Shown here: positions 43,535 to 51,643 of the stretch, one piece after another
Layout: the number at the start of each line of letters is the position of its first letter
Numbering within the stretch: position 1 is the stretch's first letter
Assembly: GCA_049116495.1 (NCBI GenBank)
Contig: JAGDYV010000001.1
Location: forward strand, 1 to 64,000
Direction: 5' to 3'
DNA length: 64,000 bases
Source: CAJQQK01 sp049116495
Lineage (GTDB): Bacteria; Pseudomonadota; Alphaproteobacteria; Rhizobiales; Hyphomicrobiaceae
Position numbers and translations under genes: made by a program
The notes under the pieces: model-generated
Seen by the model: the letters and a program-made list of their open reading frames with translations, nothing else
The model's database searches: none
What the model was told of the DNA's origin: nothing

Positions 43535-44914
43535 ATGCTCAGCAATTCACTTATCGAATTGGATCGCCAGCATCTCGTGCATCCCGTCATTTCATGGCGT
43601 GAACATGAGGCGCGCGGCGCAACGGTGCTGGAAAGCGCCCAGGGCTGTTGGCTCCGGGATGCATCTGGTAATGAGATTCTGGATGGCTTTGCTGGCCTTT
43701 GGTGCGTCAATGTTGGCTACGGTCAGGACACGATTGTCGACGTCGCTGCCGAGCAGATGCGGCGGTTGCCCTACGCAACCGGGTATTTTCACTATGCGAG
43801 CGAGCCATCGATCAAATTGGCCGCAGAGCTTGCTGAGCTGGCGCCCGGTGACCTCAACCATATCTACTTCACGCTCGGAGGCTCGGACGCGGTTGATACG
43901 GCGATCAAGATGGTGCGCTTCTACTTCAACGCCTTGGACAAGAAGGACAAGAAGCACTTTATCTCGCTTGAACGTGGTTACCATGGGTCGTCGAGCCTGG
44001 GCTCCGGTTTGACTGCACTGCCCGTCTTTCACCAAGGTTTCGACCTTCCTCGACCATGGCAGCACTACATTTCATCTCCATACGCCTACCGTCACCCAGA
44101 TGGCTTGACGGGGAGCGAGTTGATTGCGGCATCCGTGCATGAGTTGCGAGCCAAGGTAGAGGAACTTGGATCAGACAGTGTTGCAGCCTTCATTGTAGAG
44201 CCAGTTCAAGGTTCCGGTGGCGTGATCGTACCTCCAATTGGCTGGCTAAAGGCGATGCATGAGGCGTGCCGAGACTTGGGGCTGTTGTTCATTGCAGACG
44301 AAGTAATCACTGGCTTCGGCCGGACCGGTCCGATGTTTGCGTGCGAACGCGAGGATGTCGCTCCTGACATTATGACAATGGCAAAGGGGTTGACGGCGGG
44401 ATACGTGCCAATGGGCGCTGTCGCTCTGTCAAACTCGGTCTACGAGACCATTGCTGACGGTCAGAAACCCGGCGTGCCGTTCGGCCACGGCCAAACCTAT
44501 TCGGGGCATCCGGTCAGTGCTGCAGTCGCTCTCGAAGTTCTGCGGCTCTATCGGGAAGGTGGCGTCCTTGAGAACGGCCAGTCAAGCGGTGCCTACTTCG
44601 AGAAGGAACTTGCATTGCTTGTCGATCATCCGCTCGTTGGCGACGTGCGCGCTAGCGGACTCCTGGCAGGGATAGAGCTTGTCACCAACAAGGGAGCGAA
44701 GACTAAGCCTGCCGCCGGGCTTCAAATCCCGCAGCGCTTGTTCGAGCGCGGTTACACAAACGGTATTACGTTCCGCGCGTTTGCTGACAGCATCATTGGG
44801 CTCGCACCGCCACTGACGATTTCGCACGATGAGATCGATATTCTCATCGCTCGCCTTAAAACGACTCTCGATGAACTCTTGGACATAAAGGAAATCCGTG
44901 ATGCGCTTAACTGA
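43535..44914 (+). CDS. Class III PLP-dependent aminotransferase (omega-transaminase type)
   Basis: 459 aa. Fold-type I features: LDGFAGLWCVNVGYG, the PLP phosphate region GGSDAVDTAIKM, YHGSSSLG, EPVQGSGGV, IADEVITGFGRTG with the cofactor Asp, and the PLP lysine in MTMAKGLTAGYVPMGAV. The profile resembles omega-amino acid:pyruvate and related amine transaminases. GGAGGTC before ATG 43535 decides the start over ATG 43523. First gene of the group with HAD and Lrp; the HAD gene overlaps its end. Confidence 0.9.
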   Translation: MLSNSLIELDRQHLVHPVISWREHEARGATVLESAQGCWLRDASGNEILDGFAGLWCVNVGYGQDTIVDVAAEQMRRLPYATGYFHYASEPSIKLAAELAELAPGDLNHIYFTLGGSDAVDTAIKMVRFYFNALDKKDKKHFISLERGYHGSSSLGSGLTALPVFHQGFDLPRPWQHYISSPYAYRHPDGLTGSELIAASVHELRAKVEELGSDSVAAFIVEPVQGSGGVIVPPIGWLKAMHEACRDLGLLFIADEVITGFGRTGPMFACEREDVAPDIMTMAKGLTAGYVPMGAVALSNSVYETIADGQKPGVPFGHGQTYSGHPVSAAVALEVLRLYREGGVLENGQSSGAYFEKELALLVDHPLVGDVRASGLLAGIELVTNKGAKTKPAAGLQIPQRLFERGYTNGITFRAFADSIIGLAPPLTISHDEIDILIARLKTTLDELLDIKEIRDALN

Positions 44915-45623
44915 TTACAAGGCCCTGACCTTCGATGTTTATGGAACGCTGATCGATTGGGAGAGCGGTATGGTCGCGGGGCTGAAACCGCTCACCGATC
45001 AGGTCAATCAGTCTTTGACACGAGATCAGATTCTTGAGGCGCATGCCTTTCATGAATCGACGACTCAGCGTCAGACACCGGCAAAGGTTTACACAGAATT
45101 GCTTGCGGTGGTTTACAAGCGTCTCGCAGAAGAATGGGGCGTATCGGTCAGTTGGGCAGATTGCCAAGCCTATGGGCGATCCGTTGAGCATTGGCCGGCG
45201 TTTGCGGACAGCGCCGGCGCGCTGCAATACCTCAAGCGCTACTATAAGCTCGTCATTCTTTCAAATGTGGACAACGCAAGCTTTGCCCATTCGAACAAGA
45301 AGCTCGAAGTCGATTTCGACGCCCGATATACCGCGGAAGATGTCGGTTCCTATAAGCCCTCACCGCGCAACTTCGAATACATGATCGAGTGCCTTGCGCG
45401 GCTCGGCATTCAGAAGAACGAGATCCTGCATACGGCTGAAAGTATGTTCCACGACCACGCGTCGGCGAACGAGTTCGGCCTTGCCAACTGTTGGATCTAT
45501 CGCCGCCACGACCAGCAAGGCTTCGGCGCCACAATGAACCCAGGTGACATGCCGAAAACTGATTTCACGTTCAACTCTATGGCGGATATGGTGAAGGCAC
45601 ATCAGGCGGAGTTGAGCGGCTAG
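44901..45623 (+). CDS. HAD superfamily hydrolase, haloacid dehalogenase type II-like
   Basis: 240 aa. Motif I nucleophile Asp in FDVYGTLIDW (residues about 12-21), motif II in VILSNVDNAS, motif III Lys in SYKPSPRNFEYM, and motif IV around ESMFHDHASANEFG. FDVYGTLxDW is common to 2-haloacid dehalogenases and to several HAD phosphatases of amino-acid loci. It overlaps the aminotransferase gene by 14 bases; AAGGAAAT precedes ATG 44901. Substrate unknown. Confidence 0.87.
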   Translation: MRLTDYKALTFDVYGTLIDWESGMVAGLKPLTDQVNQSLTRDQILEAHAFHESTTQRQTPAKVYTELLAVVYKRLAEEWGVSVSWADCQAYGRSVEHWPAFADSAGALQYLKRYYKLVILSNVDNASFAHSNKKLEVDFDARYTAEDVGSYKPSPRNFEYMIECLARLGIQKNEILHTAESMFHDHASANEFGLANCWIYRRHDQQGFGATMNPGDMPKTDFTFNSMADMVKAHQAELSG

Positions 45624-45637
45624 ATGCCGAGACAACA

Positions 45638-46129
45638 ATGAAAAGTACCGAAAAACTTGATCAGATCGACGTTAAGATTCTCGCCGAACTTCAAAGTAAC
45701 GGTCGGATAACGAACGCCGCGCTCGCCGATGCTGTAGGCTTGTCACAGAGCCCTTGCCTTCAGCGCCTCAAGAGGTTGGAAACAGCCGGTTACATCACCG
45801 GCTATTCTGCCGAAATCGACATTGGCAAGCTGGCCGAAACGGTCACCGTGTTCACGGAAGTGACATTGTCTGATCATCGATCTGGTGATTTTTCTCGTTT
45901 TGAGGCCGGGATTGCGCGGTTCGACGACGTCGTTGAGTGCCATCTCATCAGTGGCGGTTACGACTATCTGCTGAAGTTTGTCTCACCGAGTGTTGCCGGT
46001 TATCAGGCAACGGTTGAGCGGATCCTAGATGCCCGGATTGGGATCGAAAAGTATTTTAGTTACATCGTTATCAAGTCACCATTGCCAGGGCGAGCACCAT
46101 CGGTTTCGGCGCTGCTCGATCGCAAATAG
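45638..46129 (+). CDS. Lrp/AsnC family transcriptional regulator
   Basis: 163 aa. N-terminal helix-turn-helix (DVKILAELQSNGRITNAALADAVGLSQSPCLQRLKRLE, residues about 9-48) and a C-terminal RAM ligand domain (ECHLISGGYDYLLKFVSPSVAGYQATVERIL). It lies 14 bp behind the HAD gene and probably controls the aminotransferase-HAD operon in response to an amino acid. Confidence 0.93.
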   Translation: MKSTEKLDQIDVKILAELQSNGRITNAALADAVGLSQSPCLQRLKRLETAGYITGYSAEIDIGKLAETVTVFTEVTLSDHRSGDFSRFEAGIARFDDVVECHLISGGYDYLLKFVSPSVAGYQATVERILDARIGIEKYFSYIVIKSPLPGRAPSVSALLDRK

Positions 46130-46149
46130 AATTCTGATGTGTGGAGCCA

Positions 46150-47403
46150 ATGCCTATGTCTGAAACCGTTGTCGTGTTTCGAAACGCCCGCGTACTCGAT
46201 GGCCGCGAAAAGACTGCGCTCGAAGACCAGGATGTCGTCGTCGAGGGTAACCTCATCAAGGAAGTCACCGGTGGAAGGGTGTCGACGTCCGGTGCGAAGG
46301 TCATCGATCTCGCGGGCAAGACGCTGATGCCCGGGTTGATCGACTGCCATGTACACGTGATTGCGTGTCTCGCGAACCTCACCGCAAACGCTGAGCTGCC
46401 AAACACGCTCGTGTCGTTGCGGGCCGCAAAGATCATGCGTGACATGTTGATGCGTGGTTTCACGACAGTGCGTGATCTCGGCGGTGCGGACATCGGCCTC
46501 AAGATGGCAATCGAGGAGGGAACAATCGTCGGTCCGCGGCTGATCATTTGCGGCAAAGCTTTATCGCAAACTGGTGGCCATACGGACTATCGGGGCCGCT
46601 TCCACCATCGGGATGTTGAGTATTACGCCGGCAAGGTTGGTACGCTCGGGCGCGTCGTCGATGGTGTTGACGCTGTCCGCCGGGTTGCACGTGAGGAAAT
46701 CAAAGGCGGCGCTGAGTTCATTAAACTCATGGCCAATGGCGGAGTATCATCTCCGACAGACCCGATCGCGTTCTTCGGTTTTTCGCGAGATGAAATGAAA
46801 GCAGCCGTCGAGGAAGCCCAGAATGCACAAATGTATGTCGCTGCGCATCTCTATACCGACGCATCAATCCGGCGGGCTGTTGAATGTGGCGTCAAATCCG
46901 TTGAACACGGCAATCTGATTGAACCGGACACCGCGCGCCTCATAAAGGAAAACGATGCCTACGTTGTGCCGACGAACATAACATTCGACATGCTTGCCAA
47001 AGTTGGCGCTGACCTCGGACTGCCGCCAGAGTCCGTTGCCAAGATCGAGGATGTGCGCAGCGCTGGTCTTTCTGCTCTTGAGACGTTGGCCGATGCTGGC
47101 GTGCTAATGGCCTACGGCACTGATCTCCTCGGCGATATGCACCCATATCAGTCCGACGAATTTACACTGCGCGCGCAGTATTTGCCGACGATGGAGGTCA
47201 TTCGCTCAGCAACAATCTATGCCGCGCAGGCTTTGGGGTACGAAGGCAAGATTGGTTCAGTTGAACCAGGCGCGTTTGCGGATCTAATTGTCGTGGACGG
47301 TGACCCGCTCAAGAACATCGCGCTACTGACGCGGCAAGGCCAACACATGCCTGTCATCATGAAAAATGGCGTATTTGAAAAGGAGTTGCTGTCCCAGACA
47401 TAG
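46150..47403 (+). CDS. Metal-dependent amidohydrolase (Xaa-Pro dipeptidase / imidazolonepropionase-like group)
   Basis: 417 aa. Metal-site residues: LMPGLIDCHVHV, the Lys in EFIKLMANGGVSSP, His in VAAHLYTD and VKSVEHGNL, and Asp in MAYGTDLLGDMH. This pattern marks the amidohydrolase group containing prolidase-like and methylthio- or organophosphate-acting members. Starts at 46141 (GTG), 46150 and 46156 (ATG) are all possible; GTGGAG lies before the ATGs. A cyclic or N-acyl amide is the likely substrate type. Confidence 0.87.
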   Translation: MPMSETVVVFRNARVLDGREKTALEDQDVVVEGNLIKEVTGGRVSTSGAKVIDLAGKTLMPGLIDCHVHVIACLANLTANAELPNTLVSLRAAKIMRDMLMRGFTTVRDLGGADIGLKMAIEEGTIVGPRLIICGKALSQTGGHTDYRGRFHHRDVEYYAGKVGTLGRVVDGVDAVRRVAREEIKGGAEFIKLMANGGVSSPTDPIAFFGFSRDEMKAAVEEAQNAQMYVAAHLYTDASIRRAVECGVKSVEHGNLIEPDTARLIKENDAYVVPTNITFDMLAKVGADLGLPPESVAKIEDVRSAGLSALETLADAGVLMAYGTDLLGDMHPYQSDEFTLRAQYLPTMEVIRSATIYAAQALGYEGKIGSVEPGAFADLIVVDGDPLKNIALLTRQGQHMPVIMKNGVFEKELLSQT

Positions 47404-47445
47404 TTGGTTCCGCCCTTCAACACTCCACGATTTGGTTGCATCGAC

Positions 47446-48093
47446 ATGACGTATACACTTTTTGGGCACCGGCGGTCCGGTTCACTCACTGTCGAGATGG
47501 CGCTGGCAGAGATTGATGTGAAGTATGAGGTCCGCGATGTAGATTTGGAGGCCGTGGCCCAAAGTGATGAAGGTTATGCTGCGATCAATCCTCAGCAAAA
47601 GGTCCCTGCTCTCATTACTCCCTCAGGTGAAACGCTGACCGAGTCGGTTGCCATCCTCCTGACGCTTAGCGAGCGCCATCCTGAAGCAGAACTCTTGCCA
47701 AAAGATCCAACCGAAAGGGCTCAAGCGCTTCGCTGGCTAATGTTCATTGCGACCGAGATCTACCCAATCGTAGAGATCAATGACTATCCGGAGCGGTTCT
47801 CCCCATCCAAGGAAACTGCGGTGGCAGTGCGAGACGTAGCCCGCTCCATTTGGCGCAAACGTTGGTTACTTGTCGAACACGCGATTGCGGGCACCCCGTA
47901 CCTCTTGCGGTCAGGTTTTTCCCTAACTGACATTTACATTGCTGTCGTCAGCCGTTGGGCTCAGCAGGATAAGTGGCGAACTGAGAATTTGCCAAAGATT
48001 GAGGAGTTAACAGCGGAGGTGGCGACGAGGCCGGCGATTGGGCCTGTATGGTCGCGTCATCAACCCGATGTAACCCCAAATCGCTTTTGCTAG
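47446..48093 (+). CDS. Glutathione S-transferase family protein
   Basis: 215 aa. N-terminal thioredoxin fold with TLFGHRRSGSLTVEMALAEIDVKYEVRDVDLE and the glutathione-binding KVPALITPSGETLTESVAIL (cis-Pro and ES motif), then an all-helical C-terminal domain. The usual catalytic Tyr/Ser/Cys is not certain; Ser13 of HRRSGS is a candidate. A TTG at 47404 would give a longer form without family support. Last cargo gene before the resolvase. Confidence 0.85.
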   Translation: MTYTLFGHRRSGSLTVEMALAEIDVKYEVRDVDLEAVAQSDEGYAAINPQQKVPALITPSGETLTESVAILLTLSERHPEAELLPKDPTERAQALRWLMFIATEIYPIVEINDYPERFSPSKETAVAVRDVARSIWRKRWLLVEHAIAGTPYLLRSGFSLTDIYIAVVSRWAQQDKWRTENLPKIEELTAEVATRPAIGPVWSRHQPDVTPNRFC

Positions 48094-48339
48094 TTGATTT
48101 GATGCGGCACTAGGACCTCAGACAACTTCCGCTTTTGCGATCGAGTATCGATGACGTCATCGGAGTATGCTGCACCTGCTCGCGTCTCTTCCTGGCCCAA
48201 GGCAGTAAAACTCGTAGAGAGTATATCAAGTCCGGTCATTGAGGTGTAGCGACTGCTCATCGTCATATTGGAGTAAACTCTGCTGTTACATTCGCGGGGC
48301 CATCGATTTCGCGTCACAAATGGGTTGATTTGTCGGATA

Positions 48340-48380
48340 TGTTACGTCAATTGTAACATTGATATCCATTTGTTACGTGA
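48340..48380. promoter_or_regulatory. Repeated TGTTACGT elements upstream of the resolvase gene
   Basis: TGTTACGTCAATTGTAACA (48340-48358) contains a 6-bp-arm inverted repeat, and TGTTACGTGA occurs again at 48371-48380, ten bases before the resolvase start. Small serine recombinases often bind such sites as crossover or autorepression sites. The region 48094-48339 holds no gene. Confidence 0.45.
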
Positions 48381-48389
48381 GTTTGAACC

Positions 48390-48956
48390 ATGGGACGCCG
48401 AATTGGCTACGCGCGCGTGAGTACCGCCGATCAGAAGTTGACGATCCAGAAGGCCGCGCTCGACCGAGACGGCTGCGCGATTATCTTCGAGGAAAAGAAG
48501 ACGGGTACGAAACGAAATGATCGAGAGCAGCTCGAACTTGCGCTCAAGGTTCTGACAAAGGGTGATACGCTGGTCGTCACCCGCCTCGACAGGCTTGGCC
48601 GTTCAATGCGCGATCTGACGAACATCGTCCACGAAATCGAAGTGGCTGGAGCCAATCTCCGCGTCATCGAGCAAAGCGTTGATACCGGCACTTCGGCGGG
48701 CCGAGCATTTTTCGGAATGCTGGCAGTTTTCGCGCAATTCGAAACCGATGTGCGGCGCGAGCGACAAGCCGAAGGCATCGCAAGGGCGAAAAAGGCCGGT
48801 GTCTACACAGGCGGCAAGCCCCGTATAGATCGCTCGCGCGTCAGGTCACTGTCAGATCAGGGATGGGGACCAGCGGCCATCGCTCGGGACTTGGGCGTCT
48901 CCCGCATGTCGGTTTATCGGATCCTGCGGGAAGTTGGAGGCAGCGCCCCGACTTAA
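48390..48956 (+). CDS. Serine recombinase (resolvase/invertase family)
   Basis: 188 aa of the Tn3-resolvase/Gin type. The catalytic serine is Ser11 in GYARVSTADQ; the accompanying arginines are in VTRLDRLGRSMRDL. The C-terminal helix-turn-helix is WGPAAIARDLGVSRMSVYRILRE. It catalyses site-specific inversion or resolution. It marks the border between the catabolic cargo and the element-core/defence part of the island. Its stop overlaps that of the convergent zinc-ribbon gene. Confidence 0.92.
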   Translation: MGRRIGYARVSTADQKLTIQKAALDRDGCAIIFEEKKTGTKRNDREQLELALKVLTKGDTLVVTRLDRLGRSMRDLTNIVHEIEVAGANLRVIEQSVDTGTSAGRAFFGMLAVFAQFETDVRRERQAEGIARAKKAGVYTGGKPRIDRSRVRSLSDQGWGPAAIARDLGVSRMSVYRILREVGGSAPT

Positions 48957-49561
48957 GTTTGCCAACCAGTACGGCTCAGCCAGTACGATACCTCCGAAAT
49001 CCAGATGTTTCCCAGCGCCTCGTCACGTTCGACCAGGCGCTGGTAGGTCTTCCAGTGCATGCCCTTGGGTTTATCCGGAAACGGGTCGTCAAGTGAACTC
49101 GACTGCCCCAATCGTTGACGCAGCTTGTGCCGCTGGCTTGTCGCACGGGAGACAGCATCTTCGTATTGGCTCTCGTACTTGAGACCATGGCAGTTGCGGC
49201 ATCGGAAATACGATCCGCCATAGATGATCCTGCAGCGCTTCTGGCAGCCCGGACATGCGAACCAGCGACGCAGCCCGCCAAATTGCGTTGGTGTCTCCTC
49301 AAAAGGTATCAAGTCGTTCACATCTTGCCAGTCGCTGCCTCGCGAACGCGTTCGGTAGATCAGGCGCAGCCCCGCCGGCTCCACGACATAGCGGATTGAT
49401 GCAAAAGGCTCGCCGCGACGGCTCCATGTAAGCTGCCCACGGTTGCCGTTGGTCAGCGCATTTTCCTTGCGCAGGAATGAAAGGTCGATGCTTTGGAACT
49501 CCTCGCACTTGTCGACAAGGAAGCCGAAACTGGCGCTGCGTCCTGATCCACGACCGCCCAT
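48953..49561 (-). CDS. Zinc-ribbon protein of unknown function
   Basis: 202 aa. It begins MGGRGSGRSASFGFLVDKCEE, a start I recognise from many alphaproteobacterial mobile regions. A zinc ribbon is formed by CPGCQKRC and, further on, CRNCHG (about residues 112-140). The rest is basic with beta-rich segments around it (ASIRYVVEPAGLRLIYRTRS). The frame is open to 49690, but the MGGRGSGR start is characteristic. A DNA- or RNA-binding role is plausible; none is proven. Confidence 0.7.
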   Translation of the reverse strand: MGGRGSGRSASFGFLVDKCEEFQSIDLSFLRKENALTNGNRGQLTWSRRGEPFASIRYVVEPAGLRLIYRTRSRGSDWQDVNDLIPFEETPTQFGGLRRWFACPGCQKRCRIIYGGSYFRCRNCHGLKYESQYEDAVSRATSQRHKLRQRLGQSSSLDDPFPDKPKGMHWKTYQRLVERDEALGNIWISEVSYWLSRTGWQT

Positions 49562-49652
49562 AAGATCTTTCTCTCCCCCGATTTTCTCGAAATCATTTGG
49601 AAACTGGCACGACTTGCGACTGCAAACCTCGCTTCTGCCGAACGAAGCCAAG

Positions 49653-50489
49653 TCAGGCAGCGTTTTCGATAACGTCGTCGCGCGGTTCATTGCCGACGTG
49701 ATCCAGAGTCTCTAGACGCCACTCCTGCGCCTCGCGAAAGGCTCGCAACGCCTTGTACAACTGGTTGTCGAGAGTCGTCTGATACCGGGCCATCACATCG
49801 AGTTGGGCTGCGGGCAGCACAAGTCCGCGCTCACGTAACTGTCCAGCAAGCTTGAGAAGCTGCGGATGCCTTTCGGCGGCATTGAGCTGGCGCCGACACC
49901 ATGCGCTCAGCTCGGTGAGGAAGCTTGCCAACCCGCCCTCTGAACCAGCGATATACGTTTCCGGGGTCTTCTCGTCCTCGTCCGCTTCACTTTTTAGCTG
50001 CTCCCATGCGTGAGGCGCCACGCTTTTCAGTTCTTCAACCGTAAAGTCGGCCATGGCGCCAATCTCGTCGAGCACGGCCCGGCACCAAGCCGCAAGTGCA
50101 GTATCGGACGGTTCCAGGTACTCCGCCGTAATCCGATCTCTCTCACCGTAGTCATGTAGCCGGCGCAATCCGTCCAGAATTTCGCTGTCACGGCGTTCCA
50201 GTGCCAGGGCCGCGGCTTCGGCACGGGTGAGGCGGCGCTGACGCCATATGACAACGACGATGCGCTCAGCAAGAGATAGCTCGATCGCACCCACCGGCGC
50301 GAGCGTTTCCAGAAGGTTCGCCTTCAAATCGTTGAATTCATCAACGTCCTCGCCATCAAGGAGGATGCGCTCACTACGAAGGCCATGGCGGAGCGCATTG
50401 CGGCTTGCCGATTCTTTGCCTTCTGTGGTCTGAGGGCCGGTGCTCTTGGACGCGTTGGTACGATTGGCGAGCTGTCGCCGATCGGACAT
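49653..50489 (-). CDS. Conserved hypothetical protein with NAxKSTGPxTxEGK motif
   Basis: 278 aa. The N-terminus reads NRTNASKSTGPQTTEGKESA followed by RNALRHGLRS, a motif found in a large family common in alphaproteobacterial genomes and islands. The remainder is helical and charged, with a possible coiled coil. It shares the strand with the zinc-ribbon gene, 91 bp upstream of it. Function unknown. Confidence 0.7.
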   Translation of the reverse strand: MSDRRQLANRTNASKSTGPQTTEGKESASRNALRHGLRSERILLDGEDVDEFNDLKANLLETLAPVGAIELSLAERIVVVIWRQRRLTRAEAAALALERRDSEILDGLRRLHDYGERDRITAEYLEPSDTALAAWCRAVLDEIGAMADFTVEELKSVAPHAWEQLKSEADEDEKTPETYIAGSEGGLASFLTELSAWCRRQLNAAERHPQLLKLAGQLRERGLVLPAAQLDVMARYQTTLDNQLYKALRAFREAQEWRLETLDHVGNEPRDDVIENAA

Positions 50490-50632
50490 GCTTGGCTCCT
50501 GAAGCGTTCTGATTTGTGCAATTCAGTATATTCATTCTGTGCACAACCGTCACCTGTGCGAGGGTGGGCAGGTTGCTGATTCCGGTCTAAGGTCGAAGCA
50601 AATCATGCCGCCCTGAACCATTAGATATTTTC

Positions 50633-50857
50633 ATGGATAAGAGCCAGCTTACCGAACGTGATATTGGTACCAAGTTCATCACGCCCGCCATTCAAAAGGC
50701 CGGCTGGAACATCATGCGGCAAGTGCGCGAAGAAGTGAGCTTTACGAAGGGACGCATCGTTGTTCGTAGCAAGCTCGTGACACGCGGCAAGTCGAAACGT
50801 GCCGACCATATCCTTTATTACAAGACCAACATTCCCACTTCTGTTGCGGCCGAGTAG
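50633..50857 (+). pseudogene. Truncated hsdR (type I restriction endonuclease subunit) fragment
   Basis: 74 codons matching the N-terminus of HsdR: ERDIGTKFITPAIQKAGWNI, EEVSFTKGRIVV and TRGKSKRADHILYYKTNIP. In intact HsdR this continues into the nuclease residues (an E-A-K motif) and a helicase of about 1000 aa. Here the match stops after NIP and the frame ends TSVAAE. It shows that a type I restriction locus once stood here and was cut by the arrival of the neighbouring two-gene module. Confidence 0.8.
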
Positions 50858-50863
50858 GCGCCC

Positions 50864-51643
50864 ATGGGACACGTCCGCCTCGGGGCCCTACCAAAAACAC
50901 GCGAATGGCGACGCGTGGTCGAACTCCTTGAGCTTGGTGCCGACACAGCCGAGATTGCTGGCGCCGTCGCCGTCGCCGCCGAAAAGGACTTCGCCGCTGC
51001 CCAGAGCGATCCTGCTCTAACCGAGGTCATTTGGCTGCTAACGCAGTTGCCGCTCGCCGCTCGCAGCAATCGCTTCGCCGCCGAACTGACAGCGCTGGGC
51101 TTCCCTCCAGGAAGCGAGAACTCGCTTCTCGAGATCATCGGCGGTTTATCATGCGCCGTCGAAGTCCAGGTCGGCAACGCGCCGGGTCGAACCGACCTCG
51201 GCGAACTTGCGCGCCACGCGGCCGCGGAAAGTCTGTCTGAAATAATAGGTTCACAAACGCCGAGCCTGTTCGGGGACTCCTCAGAAGATGCGCGCATCGA
51301 ACTTGCCAAGTTCGCGACCAAAGACCGGTTCGCACAACTCGCTCGGGATTTCTTCGCTCGTCTGACCAACAAGACACTCGATTACTATGTGAGCCGGGTC
51401 CTGGCGGAACATGTCGGACCGGATCGAGCTTACGAGACGCTACATGACAAGACGCGGTTCCAGCGCGCGCTCGCCCTGCACTGCCGCGAGACATCCGAGA
51501 TCGTCGAGCAGTTTGCTGGCGGTTGGTACTCAAAATCAAACTTTCAAGGAACGTTAACCAGGGAGTCCACTAAGCGCTTCGGCAGCTATGCCCTCAAGAA
51601 GATGCGCGACGAACTTCGCGCTCGGAGGGGTAACGATGCCTGA
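50864..51643 (+). CDS. Partner protein of the QueC-like module (starts Met-Gly), candidate defence component
   Basis: 259 aa, mostly helical, no transmembrane segment and no enzyme motif that I recognise. The N-terminus MGHVRLGALPKTREWRRVVE is distinctive, and the C-terminal part (HCRETSEIVEQFAGGWYSKS, then ESTKRFGSYALKKMRDELRARRG) seems the other conserved portion. I recognise this type of protein as a companion of 7-cyano-7-deazaguanine-synthase-like genes; it fills the place held by QatB in Qat systems, although similarity to QatB is not shown here. It overlaps the QueC-like gene by eight bases, so the two are translated together. In defence systems QueC-like enzymes are reported to attach a deazaguanine to a partner's N-terminus, and the exposed Met-Gly start would fit. 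That is inference. Confidence 0.65.
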   Translation: MGHVRLGALPKTREWRRVVELLELGADTAEIAGAVAVAAEKDFAAAQSDPALTEVIWLLTQLPLAARSNRFAAELTALGFPPGSENSLLEIIGGLSCAVEVQVGNAPGRTDLGELARHAAAESLSEIIGSQTPSLFGDSSEDARIELAKFATKDRFAQLARDFFARLTNKTLDYYVSRVLAEHVGPDRAYETLHDKTRFQRALALHCRETSEIVEQFAGGWYSKSNFQGTLTRESTKRFGSYALKKMRDELRARRGNDA

